Program-made: the position numbers and the translations under genes
Notes under the pieces: generated by a model
What the model was told of the DNA's origin: nothing
The model's database searches: none
The model's input: only the letters and a program-made list of their open reading frames with translations
Part shown: positions 48,963-61,827 of the stretch, one piece after another
Layout of the letters: each line of letters starts with the position of its first letter
Position numbering within the stretch: position 1 is the stretch's first letter
NCBI RefSeq assembly: GCF_001039355.2
Contig: NW_019775816.1
Span: 81,805-145,804, forward strand
DNA from: Lingula anatina
Taxonomy: Eukaryota; Brachiopoda; Lingulata; Lingulida; Lingulidae
DNA length: 64,000 nt
Direction: 5' to 3'

Positions 48963-50796
48963 GTAAGGAATATGGACCGGTGAGGTGTATACGTCAAAGA
49001 GTATCCCGTATTCAGGTCATATTTGGCACTCTTTACACAGGCTTTTATCAACATTCAATGCTTATCTAAGCAAAATGTAATTCGAAAATTAATGTTTATG
49101 AATCTCCAATCTTACGCGCGATTAAGCCTTTGGAGATGCTTACCCCTTGTTTGACGGGCAAACGCACACGCCTATAGAAACTTGCACCCTGTATTTGTGT
49201 ATGTTAGCCTTTTATGTGCGGAGAAGTTTGGGGAAGGAAGTTAAATGTTGGCAGACGTGACGAAGTGTTACAGTTAGGACCAAAAGTCGGGATAGCTCTA
49301 AACCCCTCATGTCAGAGAAGCTGGTTAGAAAGCGGCAGTTATAGCCTGATTCGAAGACAGGTAAGATATACGGTTGAAAAGAGCAAGGAGTTATAACAGA
49401 ACTCCTTGAAAAGAGTAACAGACTGAGCATATCGTCGATTTGTAAAAGTATTTGCCTTTCGTCATCAGAGCAAACTTTTGCTCCATTATAGCTTAAAGTG
49501 GAAGATTTTATTTCGTTGCTGATTAAGAAGGCACGTGTTTCAAAAGGGCGAACCTACATGTAACTCCCTTTTTTGTCACGTGCATGTTTTTTCCTAAAAA
49601 CGGGTGGATTTTTTTTTCCCTGTCTTTCAAAAGCCCGAGAATTTTCTTTTGTATTCGTAAATGTGTTCTCTTTAAAAGATGGCAGAAGAAGGAGAATTAT
49701 AGGAGTAAAATATTGTGATTATATAATTTGATTATAAAGCCCCGCTCTAAATTTGGCAATAAATTAAGGGATAGGGAAACGAGTAATCAGCAGTTTTGTT
49801 TCCCAGTAGTTACTGTAGGCTATTAGAAATACAAGCACTCATAGGCAATAGGAATTTTCGTAGAAGAGGCCTCGGCCATAGTATACATAAGAAAAGACAG
49901 ACGATCTACCGAATCAGCTGATATTGAGTTTATATGTACAGAAGCCAACGCAAAGTGTCTAGATATAGCTTAGGATAGCAGAAGTACGATAGCCATACAT
50001 TGTTGGTATAGAACCGCATATTATGATGAGCAAAACCACTTATCCTCTAACCACACTGGCGTCCACCGTCATGAGCCACTACAAAATCAAGGCTTTTACC
50101 AAACTCTAATGACACAGTTAAAGACCCTTATCATGACACTGACCACAGCAAAGACCGGGTCCACTACGACGGACCCTCCCTCTTATCTTGAGTGTATTAC
50201 AGCGCAGGTCATTTAGCTGAAGTGTCCTTTGGTCAGCTCGATACAATGAGGACGACCCGCTGCATCAGGTCTCAAGGGCGGTATACCTGACGTTATTTTG
50301 GAGGTACGCACACACCAGTAGAGATTTTAGTCTTTTGTGATTTGAAATGTAAAGGAGTGACAGTTGTTTCTTTGTTTTGGCAGTGACATATGACGAGCAT
50401 ATACCGTAGATGTCGCTTTGGCTTTCTGTTATGCACATATAGTAAGAGTGCAAAAACGACTAAGGCATTTGATACGAATTTGTATACCTACGCACAGACG
50501 AATTCAAAGGCCTTACGGTAAGGACCGATTTTACAATATGGAGGTTTACTAGCTGACCATTTAGGTTATTTCACAAGGTACTGGTTTAACTTAAACTTAA
50601 ACTGATACACGTACAGTATATGTCGATGAGTCGCTATAGAACCCTTTTAGAGAAACCCCTTCTATGCACATGCGGCTGAACTGTCCTGTAGTACTAAAAT
50701 TGAGGAGTCCTGTAGATAAGAAGCGTTACTAGTAGAAGAAAGATACTGGCTTTTTATATTGGGTGCTCGTACGGTATTGAGGCTTTTCTTTGTAGC

Positions 50797-50798
<2 letters not shown>

Positions 50799-50861
<63 letters not shown>
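50799..50861. repeat. (TG)n(AG)n compound microsatellite
   Basis: About 20 TG units pass into about 11 AG units. Confidence 0.95.
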
Positions 50862-51819
50862 CAGGGAGAGAGGAAGGAAAGAGGTGGGTGCGGGTTGAGG
50901 CTGCGGCTTAGAAAGGGACACAATGCGTCTGATCCTACATGAACTTCTAGATTGACAACTTGAATCCAGTGCGTATCGGTGCTTTTAAAATTAAAAATAA
51001 AATTGCAGTCCGTCTTGTCAAGGGAAGGAAGTTGCCTACCAGGTAACACATACAGCGTATTTACCTGAAGTCTGCTATGTTGTAAGAGCAACTTTTAACT
51101 AATTCATGAGCACAAGCTGAAATCTTATCCTAACGACATGTATTGTGTACGAGATGTTTGATCTGGAGCTCCCTGTTATCAATTTTAAATTAAAATAGCA
51201 TTGTAACGAGGCTGCAGTGGAAACCAAAGCTGTGTTTTGATATACGAAGTCGTTACCGTTGTACAGTAAGTGTCCAGCATTATGTGACACAAGTTTGTTA
51301 ACAGATTTGTTAAAAAAAGTGAAACAGGCATTTATACAGAAAACGTTAAATTTCTTCAGTAACCCCTTTTTCCCCAAGTATGATGAGAAAAGTAGGGCAT
51401 AAGTGTAGAAAGTCGATTTTGAGGCCAAGATATCGAGCTTTTTAGAGTCAGGGGAAATCCACAAATCTCTTCGGGTGCCATATATTCCTTCAGTAAGAGA
51501 GCGACTGATCTAGAGAATTAAAACTCATTAAAAGTTTATGGATCGTAATTTAGAGAACAGTTTTGGGTAGGGTATGCATTGGTTAGCAAGGAAGATATTG
51601 AAATATCCAGGAGTACTTAAATTGTGAGTGTTATGGATAAGGGGACATACGTACGTCGGATGACTCGACTGAAATCTGATGGGTCGAGGGTACGGCACGC
51701 TCATATTAGACTGTCAAGTCATCGGGAATATAAGTTGGTCGCCACACGAAAAAAAATCTATGTGCAAGGTATTTGAAGTCGTGTGGAGTTCCTGGCGCCA
51801 ATAGCAGTCTCCCCTGGGC

Positions 51820-51822
<3 letters not shown>

Positions 51823-51850
<28 letters not shown>
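51823..51850. repeat. (CT)n microsatellite
   Basis: About 14 CT units, followed by a G-rich run. Confidence 0.9.
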
Positions 51851-51853
<3 letters not shown>

Positions 51854-53396
51854 GGGGGAGGGGGTCACAGAAGTTAAAGCGGCACGAATCTATGTGGATG
51901 TGTTTTCTTAGCATGTAAAGCAACTACAACTAGAGATGAAATGCAGTTCTAAATATGTCCTTGCCTCTGATTACTCCCATTAAACTCCCTTTAGTTTTCA
52001 ACAGTAAAGCAGGAAAGTTAAGACTGGACGACACGAATATACCGTGCAGTGTTCAAATACTGTAGAACAGCAGCATTCATTTTCAAATGTCTTTCAAAAT
52101 AGAATCATAGGTCACCGCCATCTTTCAGGCTGTCTCCGTTGAAAATGACTACCGATTCTTCATAATGATATATATTGTGGGTTAGTCCATTTGCGTCGAC
52201 TGCATGTTAAATTTAGAAATAATATCTAAGTGGACAGGTCATAACTTAAAGTGGACAATCACCTGTGATATACGCAGGTGTTCCGAGTGGACAAATTGCT
52301 TTTTAGCAGGTGATGGTCAGTTTGCATGACAAACTTGGAAATAAATGCTAGCTTGGCAGATAGACAGATGCGTTTATATGATATGTACTTATTTTCTCGA
52401 TTTGTTTCATTTAAAACTTATGTGCAGACGTCCTTTGTTACCAGACTGTTTTTGAGGTTATTGTTATACCATGTGAGCACGAAGGTTATGAGTTCTTCAT
52501 CGGCATTGGTTTCTCTCCACCAGCATGTGAATGGATGACATCTTTCAAAAAGTTCTGATGGAATTTTGAAAGATTCGTGAGACAAACAGGTATTCAAGAG
52601 AGAAATATGAATTGCAATTTCAACTGAATCGGGCATTCTGATATTTCTAAAAGATTGTTTATGTCTTTTTTCTTTTGTGGGAGTATGCGCCCTCTCTAGT
52701 TTGATAATATTTCATGTAGAATCTGGTGTACATTAGTAGTATTTGGTATGTGATATTTCAAGTGTGCCCATGTCACTATAAGAGTACGACAATTATCTGG
52801 AGGCGTAATTGAGACCTATCACGACATTTCATCACTGGAAAAGTCATAAAGAATTTAGATCATAAATTATTATACAGAAACCTCGCAATGTACGATGGAG
52901 ATGAAAAGACAGTACGCTTTGATGTGTGCCATAGTACGTTGCAATGTCACAAACATAAACGTTCATCTTCACAGTGCCAGAAGTAAGGAGTTCTATATAT
53001 ACGGCTTTGATACTGATATATGTATGCGTTCATTAACTTCGGGGAAGTACAGGGGTATATTATTCAACTGATGACTTTGTTGTTCTCACAATTCACTGTA
53101 GTAGAGAGCATTTAAAGTAATTTTTCTTTCCCAAATGAATTTCTTATGTTAAGTCAAATTTCCAGATGTATTAATTTAAAGAACTATGAACAGCAGTGCC
53201 GTCAGTTCTAAAAATCCTGTCTTTGATAAAAAATTGAAATAAAATAAAAAAATCAATAAACAACAGATCTAGGATCAGTCGTAGGTATTTTGTAATCATT
53301 TTTTATTTTTAGTATTACTTTTTTGCATATTATAGCTTTAATATGACTAGTACTATTTTAGCCTTAAGCATCCGCCAGCAGGTCCAGGAGATTACA

Positions 53397-53398
<2 letters not shown>

Positions 53399-53440
<42 letters not shown>
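53399..53440. repeat. (GT)n microsatellite
   Basis: About 21 GT units ending in a T/G run. Confidence 0.95.
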
Positions 53441-53443
<3 letters not shown>

Positions 53444-55027
53444 TGGGGGGAGGGTACTGTTATGTGTAGGGCACGGGTATGAAAAAGATGGTTAGTTTGT
53501 GTCATTTCACTAGTTGTACAATTTTAAAGGGAGGGGGTGTAGAGGGGGTCCCTTTGTAGTTATTTTTAGGAAGGACGTAGCCTACCTGTTACAGTCCCCC
53601 CCCCCCCGATCCATTGCAATATTTCCTCAAATTGTTGTGCACGACCAAATAATCTATCCGATCAAGACCTCATAAGGATGATTTTATCAAATCGTACATA
53701 AATAAGTCGGGCACCCCAATTTACGGGTAACTCGCGTCCAAATGCATTATAAATGCATTGAAGATAAAATCATGTTGATTCAACTCGTCCCACTTCGCCT
53801 GTCTATTTAATTTCCTCTTAGTGTGACGAGATTCAATTATAGATAGAGTTAACCGATTAAAGAATGGTAAATTAAGCTGTGAGCAAACTAAAAGACCGTT
53901 TCAAACCACGTGCGTCTGAACAAGAATCAGAATCAAGTCAGCTCGTCTTTTTCTTAAATTTGTAAAGAATCAAAGTTATGGGGATGTTATTGTTTCTTTT
54001 CAAGCGCTAGTACAACAATTAACTATTGATGTTCAAAACGTATAGATATCGACAAAAGGAAAACCTGACTCAACCCGAATTTGAAAAGATGGTCAGATTG
54101 TAAGACGATAATAGTGTTGCTGTTGTTGTTAAAGTAAGCGGACCATAGTCCATGAAAAGTTAATGGAAAATTAATGTTTCAGTTGTATAATAGTTGGTAT
54201 AGGGTACTGTATACATCAAAACTGAGCGCACAGAGTAGATGTTTTTGCATTAACATTCGGTTTATCTGGAATATTTGGGGTCCACTTTTTCGTTGGTATT
54301 TGCATGTTGAATAGGGTGAAGCTGTTTGGAATGATGAAGAAGAAATACCATGGAAGGATCAAGAGTTTGCTTGGGCGGGTGAGTGGGGGGGGGGGGTGCA
54401 TAGGGATAGAAAACATTGCTTGGTCTTGTCATTTGTTGCTCGTACTACTTTTTATTGGGGTAGTTATCTCCAAGAATATGAAGGAGGCATGTTCCCTTCA
54501 ACACTGGTACCCCCCTTTCCCTATATTCAGTCACTGACACGTCATCTTATCGGTCTTATGTCAACATCTTACTCTGAGAGATGCTTACTACTTCACTTTT
54601 CTATTTTCATTAAAGTGATCTTCGCTGTGAACAGACGAAACACAAATAACCAGCAAACACAAAGCTGAGCTGTGCTCGAAACTTTCAAGTTCCTTGACGC
54701 TTAAGTGTGTAAATATTTAATGTCTTTTTTTCTATCGATTTTTAAAAGTTTCTTTCAAATTGTACAATGGAACCCCGGAGCAGACGCAATTGTTGTTTTT
54801 TGTCAAAAAGAAAACGAGTCGAGTTTAGTTTTTTTTTTCAGCTGCTTATGGATTGCTCTTCAGTCTTGATGGGAGAAGTAGAGGAAGTTTGATAAGATAC
54901 ATAAGCAACTGTGATTTTATTGAACAGTAACAAAGATAATTTCTCTATTTTTCCATTTCAGGGCCGAGATTAAAATATTGATGCAGACGACAATGTCCTG
55001 ATATATATTCACGTGACAGCGCTGACG

Positions 55028-56617
55028 ATGGAAGACGGAGGTCCCACTTGGCATCTCTTCCTCCAAGTCATTCTTGTTTTTGGATGTGCTCCTTTCATTG
55101 ATACGTCATGCCCTGGAGGATGTTCATGTACCATAGAGATCGTGGATTGCCGAAACGGGGATCACACACAGATCCCTTGGAATCTACCGGATGTGACGTC
55201 AGTGAAGGAGATGTATCTTAACCACAATCACATCGTTTCAATAGTAGCAGAACTAAGAGAATACGGAAATCTGGAAGTTTTGGATTTATCTGATAATCAA
55301 ATATCGTTGGTTTCAAACTTCTCATTCATAACGTCCCGCAGTTTAAAGGTGCTGAGTCTTTCCAGTAACAGAATGACGTCACTCAAAGCAAACACATTCG
55401 TGGGATTAACTTCTCTTCAAGTTTTGTTATTGTCGGGTAACTCCTTTTCTCATTTGGACGGCGGAGTTTTTGCCGCCCTAACCAGTCTCAATGTGTTAGA
55501 CCTGAGTTCAAGTGGAATTTTCAGTATTGACACACGTGCGTTTGATGGTTTAAGGAGCTTGCGCACTCTTAACCTGTCGACGAATTCACTCACTTCTGTC
55601 CCTTCGGCTCAACTGCGCCAGGTGCCCAACTTGGTGACACTTACACTGGATGACAACAAAATCAAGACGCTTCCAGAGGAGGCTTTATCTTGTGACCGGT
55701 TCCCCAAACTACAAACTCTTAGTATTAAATACAATCGTGTGATGTCAGTCTCAAAAGCAGCATTCATTGCCTTAAACTGCCGGAGCAATTTGAAGACATT
55801 GCTTTTAAATGGTAATTTATTGACGGAAGTTCCCACCGACGTTATCCGAGATTTACCGGACTTGCACGAGATTGACATCTCAAGTAATCTCGTCAGCACG
55901 ATACGAGTTGGTGCTTTTTCTGATTTGCCGGAGTTGCAGAAAATATCATTCTCCTATATGCCTCAACTTACTGTGATTGAAAAAGGCGCTTTCACAAACT
56001 TACATTCCTTAACATATTTGAAAATTTCCCATAACTCAAAACTAAGGGAAGTTCAACATGGTGCTGCCTTTGCGTGTCCGTCCCTTATTAGTCTTTCTTT
56101 GAGAGGAAACGCTGTGGAAAGCATTGGTCAACTATCGTTTCCATGGGAACAGTTAACTCACGTTGATCTGGTAGGAAATCCATGGCGGTGCAATTGTGAC
56201 TTACAGTGGATGAAACGTCTCCTGCTGTACAACCAATCAAAAGCGGAGGCGCTCTCGCGAGATCTTGTCACGTGCAAAAGCCCACATTCTCTTGCTGGCA
56301 AGAGGATCACGGAACTGAACGCAGACGACTTCAAAACCTCGTGCAATCATACAGGCACTAATCTATTCAGCAATCACATCGCTCTAGGTCTCAGCCTGGG
56401 TGTGTTTGCGGTGACTTTAGTCGTTGTGGCAGCGGTGCTGTTTAGACACAGGACTCGGATCGGGAGAGCTCTGCAAAAGAAATGTGCGTTTAAGAAAAGG
56501 AAGCACCTGAGCACGGAGGACACGGACGATCTTTGCTTTCACGAGGACGCGCGGTCTATGACACCGATTGTACTGAACGGTTCATGTAACTGCCCTAACC
56601 ACTCTGGCAGCGCCTAA
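55028..56617 (+). CDS. Leucine-rich repeat single-pass membrane protein
   Basis: Intronless coding region of 529 residues in an exon that begins after an acceptor at 54960 (TTTTTCCATTTCAG). An N-terminal signal segment (about 1-27, LFLQVILVFGCAPF) precedes a Cys-rich LRRNT (CPGGCSCTIEIVDC). About twelve leucine-rich repeats follow (LEVLDLSDNQIS, LKVLSLSSNRMTSL, LQVLLLSGNSFSHL, LRTLNLSTNSLTSV, LKTLLLNGNLLTEV and others), then an LRRCT (NPWRCNCDLQWMKRL to TSCN). One transmembrane helix (HIALGLSLGVFAVTLVVVAA) leads to a basic tail of about 60 residues. There is no TIR domain, so it is not a Toll receptor; the plan fits adhesion or receptor-type LRR proteins without a specific orthologue. The ATG at MEDGGPTW was chosen because it directly precedes the signal sequence; the frame upstream is open only to a GTG. 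Confidence 0.9.
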   Translation: MEDGGPTWHLFLQVILVFGCAPFIDTSCPGGCSCTIEIVDCRNGDHTQIPWNLPDVTSVKEMYLNHNHIVSIVAELREYGNLEVLDLSDNQISLVSNFSFITSRSLKVLSLSSNRMTSLKANTFVGLTSLQVLLLSGNSFSHLDGGVFAALTSLNVLDLSSSGIFSIDTRAFDGLRSLRTLNLSTNSLTSVPSAQLRQVPNLVTLTLDDNKIKTLPEEALSCDRFPKLQTLSIKYNRVMSVSKAAFIALNCRSNLKTLLLNGNLLTEVPTDVIRDLPDLHEIDISSNLVSTIRVGAFSDLPELQKISFSYMPQLTVIEKGAFTNLHSLTYLKISHNSKLREVQHGAAFACPSLISLSLRGNAVESIGQLSFPWEQLTHVDLVGNPWRCNCDLQWMKRLLLYNQSKAEALSRDLVTCKSPHSLAGKRITELNADDFKTSCNHTGTNLFSNHIALGLSLGVFAVTLVVVAAVLFRHRTRIGRALQKKCAFKKRKHLSTEDTDDLCFHEDARSMTPIVLNGSCNCPNHSGSA

Positions 56618-57572
56618 GAATGTACTAACATCATATAGAATCATATCACAATATCCACTCTTAATATTTCTATCCAGACTGCCTCAACTTTGGCTTTATA
56701 TAAGTGGCTTCTTCCTCATAGGTGTGAAATATACAAAGGAGTTCCACATTTACCTCCTTGGTTACTAGTACATTGTCGTAGATGACCGAATTCTCTTCGC
56801 TTGGACAGGACTGAGATTGATCTATTCAGAGATTTATTTGACAAGCACATTGAAATTATGCCGAAAGACAATTTTTTCCAATTCATTTGTCGGCTTATTA
56901 TTTTTAGGGTCGGACATGTAGTAGTAAAAGGTGACTGGGTCAGGCCTATCTAATCTTCAACTTTTTAGTCACGTTTTATACACGGTCTTATTTCTACTGC
57001 AACGAGAAATATTTACTCTAATATTTATACTAGGTACATCAAAGCTATTTAAGAAGTATACCTCTCTTTTCAACTTTTAATTTAGCGGCTAATGTACTTG
57101 TATTATAACAAAAATACGTTCATTATACCCAACTCACGTCAGCAAATTTTTTCAAAGAAATTATTTTTATCTGGATACCATGGTGTTGCCTTGATAAGCT
57201 TTTTGATTCTTACAAGACACCTGTTCTTATGACATATATGTGTGTTGCTAAAGAAGCTTCAGAGTGACCTTATTATTTCGTATAATATACATGTATACGT
57301 AGGTCCTTTTTGCAACATGCAGTACAGACTATATTGCTTAATTACACCGTATACCTTTAAGAAGAAAGGCCTTGTCTGTGCTAAGATGTAAATCCTCTAT
57401 CATCTTGTTGTTGTTGTTGTTGTTGTTGTGTGATTTTTCTTGTTGTTTTCATGTACCGCTGTCCTAGGAATTGACTCATTTCCGCTCATATTGTTTTATG
57501 TTTCCGAAGAAAATAAATGCTTAATATGCTACAGGATGTTTAATGTTATTCTGGGAAACCCTTTATCACTGT

Positions 57573-57743
57573 CACTGACGGATTTAGGGTTTTGTTATTG
57601 GGATGGAGGTGCGCCGAAGGGGCAGGAATAAGAATGCCTTGCCTCACTTCGCTTGACAAATTAGAAATAATACCCACTAGAGGTTTGCATTTAATGAGGC
57701 ACAGAAAAAGATTTAATTATTTTTGCTCCGTTTTGCTACTTTA

Positions 57744-57813
<70 letters not shown>

Positions 57814-57930
57814 TGGGGGGGGGGAGAGAATAAAGGGGAGGGAGTCTCATCGGAGTTCATTGGAGGGGGGGGGGCTTGAGAAGTGGAACACGTGGACCAC
57901 TGTACATGTGCCCCTTGGATCCACCACTTC
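57573..57930. mobile_element. MITE-like element with CACTGACGGATTTAGGG end
   Basis: The left end CACTGACGGATTTAGGG is loosely matched by the inverse of the right end (GTGGTGGATCCAAGGGG). The interior holds an (ATT)n tract and G-rich runs. The same terminal style occurs at 61586-61827. Confidence 0.4.
57741..57823. repeat. (ATT)n plus poly-G tract
   Basis: About 24 ATT units followed by about ten Gs; a short (TTG)n lies upstream at 57407-57428. Confidence 0.95.
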
Positions 57931-58389
57931 GTCTTTGAATTTTCTCCTATCATTTTCTACTATGTCAAATAACACGGAAACAAACAGAAACGCACCGTGA
58001 TCACCTAGTCTGTCGTCTTACATACCAATGTACTTCATATGGAGAGTTTTAATGAACACAATATCAAAGTGTACATGTATCTACATTACTCAGCTTGTAT
58101 ACAAATAAAGCGAAGTATTATGAATAAACAAATAAATAAAATGGCAAGGCTGGACATTAGTCGCTCTCTTGGCTAATTATGCATTCAAATAGCAAAAAGT
58201 ACCTTGGCAAACAAAGAGGTACAGAGATTATCAGCTAGACAGTCGGTGCTGGCTCAGTCATGATACCAGACCGCTCCAGTATAGTACCTGTAAAAAAGGA
58301 AATCCTGTGCTTTGCCAGGAGCGGTTCAACTCTGTGAGATAAAAAACAAAACCTCTATCAATACCCATTATGAGATTAGGTTAAAAATA

Positions 58390-58451
58390 TAAAGGGCCAG
58401 CCCGTGGATGTCATGGTTTTTCTACCAATTATCCACGTTCCAGCCCTTTAT
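58390..58451. repeat. Imperfect hairpin AAAGGGC / GCCCTTT
   Basis: AAAGGGCCAGCCCGTGGAT is answered by ATCCACGTTCCAGCCCTTT after a loop of about 20 bases. Role unknown. Confidence 0.5.
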
Positions 58452-60140
58452 TTGTCTTTAGGGGCGTCTCTGTGGATTATGAGACGAAATATGGAAAGGA
58501 GACGCAGTAGCTTCGGGCAAGACTATATCATAATCAACGCATAAAATGTACGTCGTTAAAAACAACGTACCAATCGGCTCTATGCTGGGTGCTTTCTGGT
58601 CCCTATCGCCTACTTAATTATCGTGTAAAATATACAGTCTGACTAATGAATAAACCCCGCAATGAATGAGCAATTAAAAGCGAAATTAGCCGTGGAATTA
58701 CAACAGCACACTACGCACATTGAGGGAGAGCTGTGAGATATTTTCTACGGGAATCTGACTTTTGCTGCGGCTGTTATGGAAACATATCAGTGAATAAAAG
58801 GTATAGTATGCTTTCAATGTGATGATGGATGTCCGTATTGCTTGTTCATTGACAAAAACGCTGAATTCATAACGAGATTGTAGTACACGGGCATGGCTCA
58901 TAGAGCTTACCTAGTACATATAATCGTCTATTACATGTAACTCACTGAGAACCTGCATGTACTCAAGTTCTTCATCATTTTCATGATAAAAGAAAGTCTG
59001 CCAACACTACGCATTTAAGCGATTTCTGCCCATTATTAAGTATTGAATCTCGTTCTGTACGGTGCTATTTTGTTATCAAAATTATATTAAACTGTTTCCT
59101 ACACATCTTAGTATTATAGTGTTGACATCAATGTTGCCGACAGACCGTCTGAGGATGACAGTTGGAGTCTCATACAATGTATTTGCGGGGACTCATATTT
59201 TGCATTTCATGATATACAATTAAATTGAGATGCAAAAATAAAAAAACTGTCATAAACAAGAAAACTTGATAATGTTTTATTGAAAGAATACCTTGTCGAT
59301 GTGAAAGCTCACATAGTATGTTAATATTGATATTAATTAGAATACGTTAATGTTGTTAATGTATCTCTGTTTTTGTATCATCTGCTAAGTATTTTAATAA
59401 TTCGATAATGGTCTAATGATTTGCCTGACTTTACTATTCATGTCAATATGCATTTTTATATATTCTATGGAGAAACCCTAAAAAATGCAATGTATATGTT
59501 TTCTAGGAAGACACACACTTATCATATCTTCTTACTCAAATTATTTCGGTTAAAAATATCTCTTTTGTAAAACGTGTTTCATTTTTAAAACAAATTAACC
59601 TAATTTATTCGTTTTGCATATTGTCTTTCTTCGATTAAAAGCTTAAGAGCTATATAAATTTTACTGGAGGCAAATTCCTTTCTCAAGAACTTGTTGTGTC
59701 TATAAGGTGAAGATTAGTCATCATAGGTTACCATATTATGAGGTACATATTATGTAGCTTTGAACTCTTTCAAGAGAATTCAGGTCTCCATGGTGATTAA
59801 TTAAATATCTATGTTCAAGAAATCAGGGCTGTGAAACAACAAAAGATGTTAACCTTACCCAATGAGCTTTTAAATCTTGTTTTTATTTCTTTTTTAACGA
59901 CGTTATTCATAAAACTTTATGTATTTCTGTATCAAAATCGCATATATGAATAAGTTATAAGAAATTGGTTTGGAATGGTGCCCAAGATTTGCATTTGTGC
60001 CATGTCAGTTCTGCATAAAGGATGATACATGTACTTTTATAGACCATTCGACCCATTCTGGTCCAAGAACAGTCTTTCTTTCCTTGTGTTATAATAAAGC
60101 TCTTCTGTGTCCAATTTTACTTCTTTCAGGTGGTACCAGA

Positions 60141-60848
60141 ATGCCTCACGGCAGCATCCGGAAGTCCGCCTCTGCACCTGCGGACCTTCTCCAGAAGCGA
60201 TCACTTGTCCAGCAACAGATACTGGCTGGACTGTCCGGGACGAAAAAATCGGAGAACAAATCGCCGGAAAATAGCAAGAAATTCGAGTGCGGCTTCAGTG
60301 GCGTTTATCTGGGGAACGTTAGTTCCGAAAATATCGACATTGGTCCGGAATGTAGTAATACATTGGTGGAGTTGATGTGTGAGTTGCCGACGGTGTGTCA
60401 ACTTGATTACGACGCAGAAAAAGGTGCCACAGAAAGTGGTTGCAATACCAGTGCTCTGCAGGACAAAATAATGAAAATATTCGTGGATGTTAAGCAAAGC
60501 CGGATGGTTATGTATAGGGTGGATCCGTCGTCTGCTGTACTTGATACTCTCTCGTTCGATCTCGCGAGAATTGCGTACTGCTGTACCGACCACGTCTGTC
60601 GACCAAATGTTCTTTCATGGATTTACAACCAAGAAACAAAACATGGATTCAGACTACAGTGTCACGCAATAAAATTTGATAGCCACAAAAAGGTCGTTAT
60701 CGTCGCGGCAAAGATACAGCAAGCCTTTCAGAGTTTTTTGACAGACATGGAAAGTGCTCTTCATTCTAGCTCCCTCCTCGCTAAGGCGAACACAGAAAAG
60801 GGCAATTCGAGATCTGATGAAATTGATGTTATTTTAGAAAAATACTGA
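60141..60848 (+). CDS. PTB-domain protein, FAM43-like
   Basis: Predicted adaptor of 235 residues in a single coding exon that starts 11 bases after an acceptor (TACTTCTTTCAG). After a basic, Ser-rich N-terminus (HGSIRKSASAPADLLQKRS), residues about 50-205 form a phosphotyrosine-binding domain. It shows FSGVYLGN (first strand), then IMKIFVDVKQSRMVMYRVD, LDTLSFDLARIAYCCTDHVC, PNVLSWIYNQ, FRLQCHAIKF and a C-terminal helix VAAKIQQAFQSFLTDM. The segment IAYCCTD-x-x-RPNVLSWIY is closest to what I recall of FAM43 proteins; LDLRAP1/Dab-type PTB adaptors are the alternative. PTB domains bind NPxY-like peptides. An upstream in-frame TTG was not used. Confidence 0.78.
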   Translation: MPHGSIRKSASAPADLLQKRSLVQQQILAGLSGTKKSENKSPENSKKFECGFSGVYLGNVSSENIDIGPECSNTLVELMCELPTVCQLDYDAEKGATESGCNTSALQDKIMKIFVDVKQSRMVMYRVDPSSAVLDTLSFDLARIAYCCTDHVCRPNVLSWIYNQETKHGFRLQCHAIKFDSHKKVVIVAAKIQQAFQSFLTDMESALHSSSLLAKANTEKGNSRSDEIDVILEKY

Positions 60849-60982
60849 TTAACAGAAAGACATTTTGTACATATTTCAAACACTGTTATTTATGTAAGCT
60901 TTATAATGTTAACTGGTGCTGCGGGTGTGACAGGATTGCGCTCATGCATGACGCTTGGCTCCGCTACCGCAATCGTACTCGA

Positions 60983-60988
60983 AATAAA
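60983..60988 (+). terminator. Possible poly(A) signal for the PTB gene
   Basis: AATAAA about 135 bases after the stop; a second AATAAA lies at 61121-61126 after a CT microsatellite. Confidence 0.4.
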
Positions 60989-61585
60989 TCAAATCATTAC
61001 AAAACAGTTTCGTGTGGTCGAATTATTTTGCTCTCTCTCTCTCTCTCTCTTTCTCTCTCCATCAATAATGGTGATGTTCATGTTTTTTTATGACACACGG
61101 GCTATCTGATATAAATCTACAATAAACACCTCATAAATCACGATGTTTTAATCACTTTTGTTAATCCTTTGACTATCCGTAAACTGGTCTTTATTTCAAA
61201 ATTGCTTCATTTTATTATCGCTACTTATGTAGTTCGTCATAGATTCACAATCATAAAAATAAAAAAGAAAAAAAAGTCGATGCCTATGGGGGAAGTCGTA
61301 AAACAAGCACGTGGAGATAATGTATAAAAACGAATAATTCATACACTGTGCTAGAATTTATACTTTGAAGATGTCATAAAATCTTTTTTATCCTTGTAAC
61401 GTGAAGAACTTACAGGAATGGACAAAATTATGTCCAAGTAACAGGTGGCAGACTAGTTGGTTTCAATGTCTGAAAATATCCACTTTATTGTGTTGAATAA
61501 ATGATGCCCCTTTCCAGGAAAATCAGATCGAATGCTTATTATGTAATAGCAACAAATGATGTACACGCAACTGCACTTGGTATAT

Positions 61586-61827
61586 CCAGGGGAGGATCCA
61601 GGATCATTTGAAGGGGGGGGGGGTCCGCCAATGCAAAGCCCCCCACCCCCACCCCACCTTGGCGTGGGTTCGGGGCCCGCTAAAGGGCCGACATATTTTT
61701 GGTATTTTAGAGGGCGAACGGTGCCATTTGGTGGTTTAGAACTATGATTCAGCTAGTCAAAATCCCAATTTCAAGAGGGGGGCATTGGGTTGTCCGAAAT
61801 GACCTCCCTCTAAATCCGCCACTGTGG
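61586..61827. mobile_element. MITE-like element, GTGGCGGATTTAG termini
   Basis: CCAGGGGAGGATCCAGGATC at the left corresponds to the inverse of the right end (CCACAGTGGCGGATTTAG). The interior has G10 and C-rich runs. The terminal sequence resembles elements at 57573 and fragments at 15484 and 22532. Confidence 0.45.

Larger units (their letters stand above)
45855..54960. other. Large non-coding interval before the LRR gene
   Basis: No gene recognised over about 9 kb. It contains microsatellites (46.0, 46.7, 47.3, 50.8, 51.8 and 53.4 kb), several G or C runs, and one candidate promoter and first exon near 48.8-48.96 kb. Part of it may be the 5' intron of the LRR gene, whose exon begins after an acceptor at 54960. 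Confidence 0.5.
56618..60129. other. Interval between the LRR and PTB genes
   Basis: Contains 3' sequence of the LRR gene, a MITE-like element (57573-57930), an (ATT)n tract, an inverted repeat near 58390-58451 and otherwise AT-rich DNA. A weak Pol III-like pair of boxes (TGGCTCAGT near 58251 and GGTTCAACTC near 58323) is spaced too widely for a tRNA. Confidence 0.5.

Noticed and set aside
55609-56346. Minus-strand frames within the LRR gene
   Set aside because: Antisense shadows of the repeat-coding region.
58245-58335. A-box-like TGGCTCAGT and B-box-like GGTTCAACTC
   Set aside because: About 70 bases apart and no cloverleaf could be folded, so not called as a tRNA.
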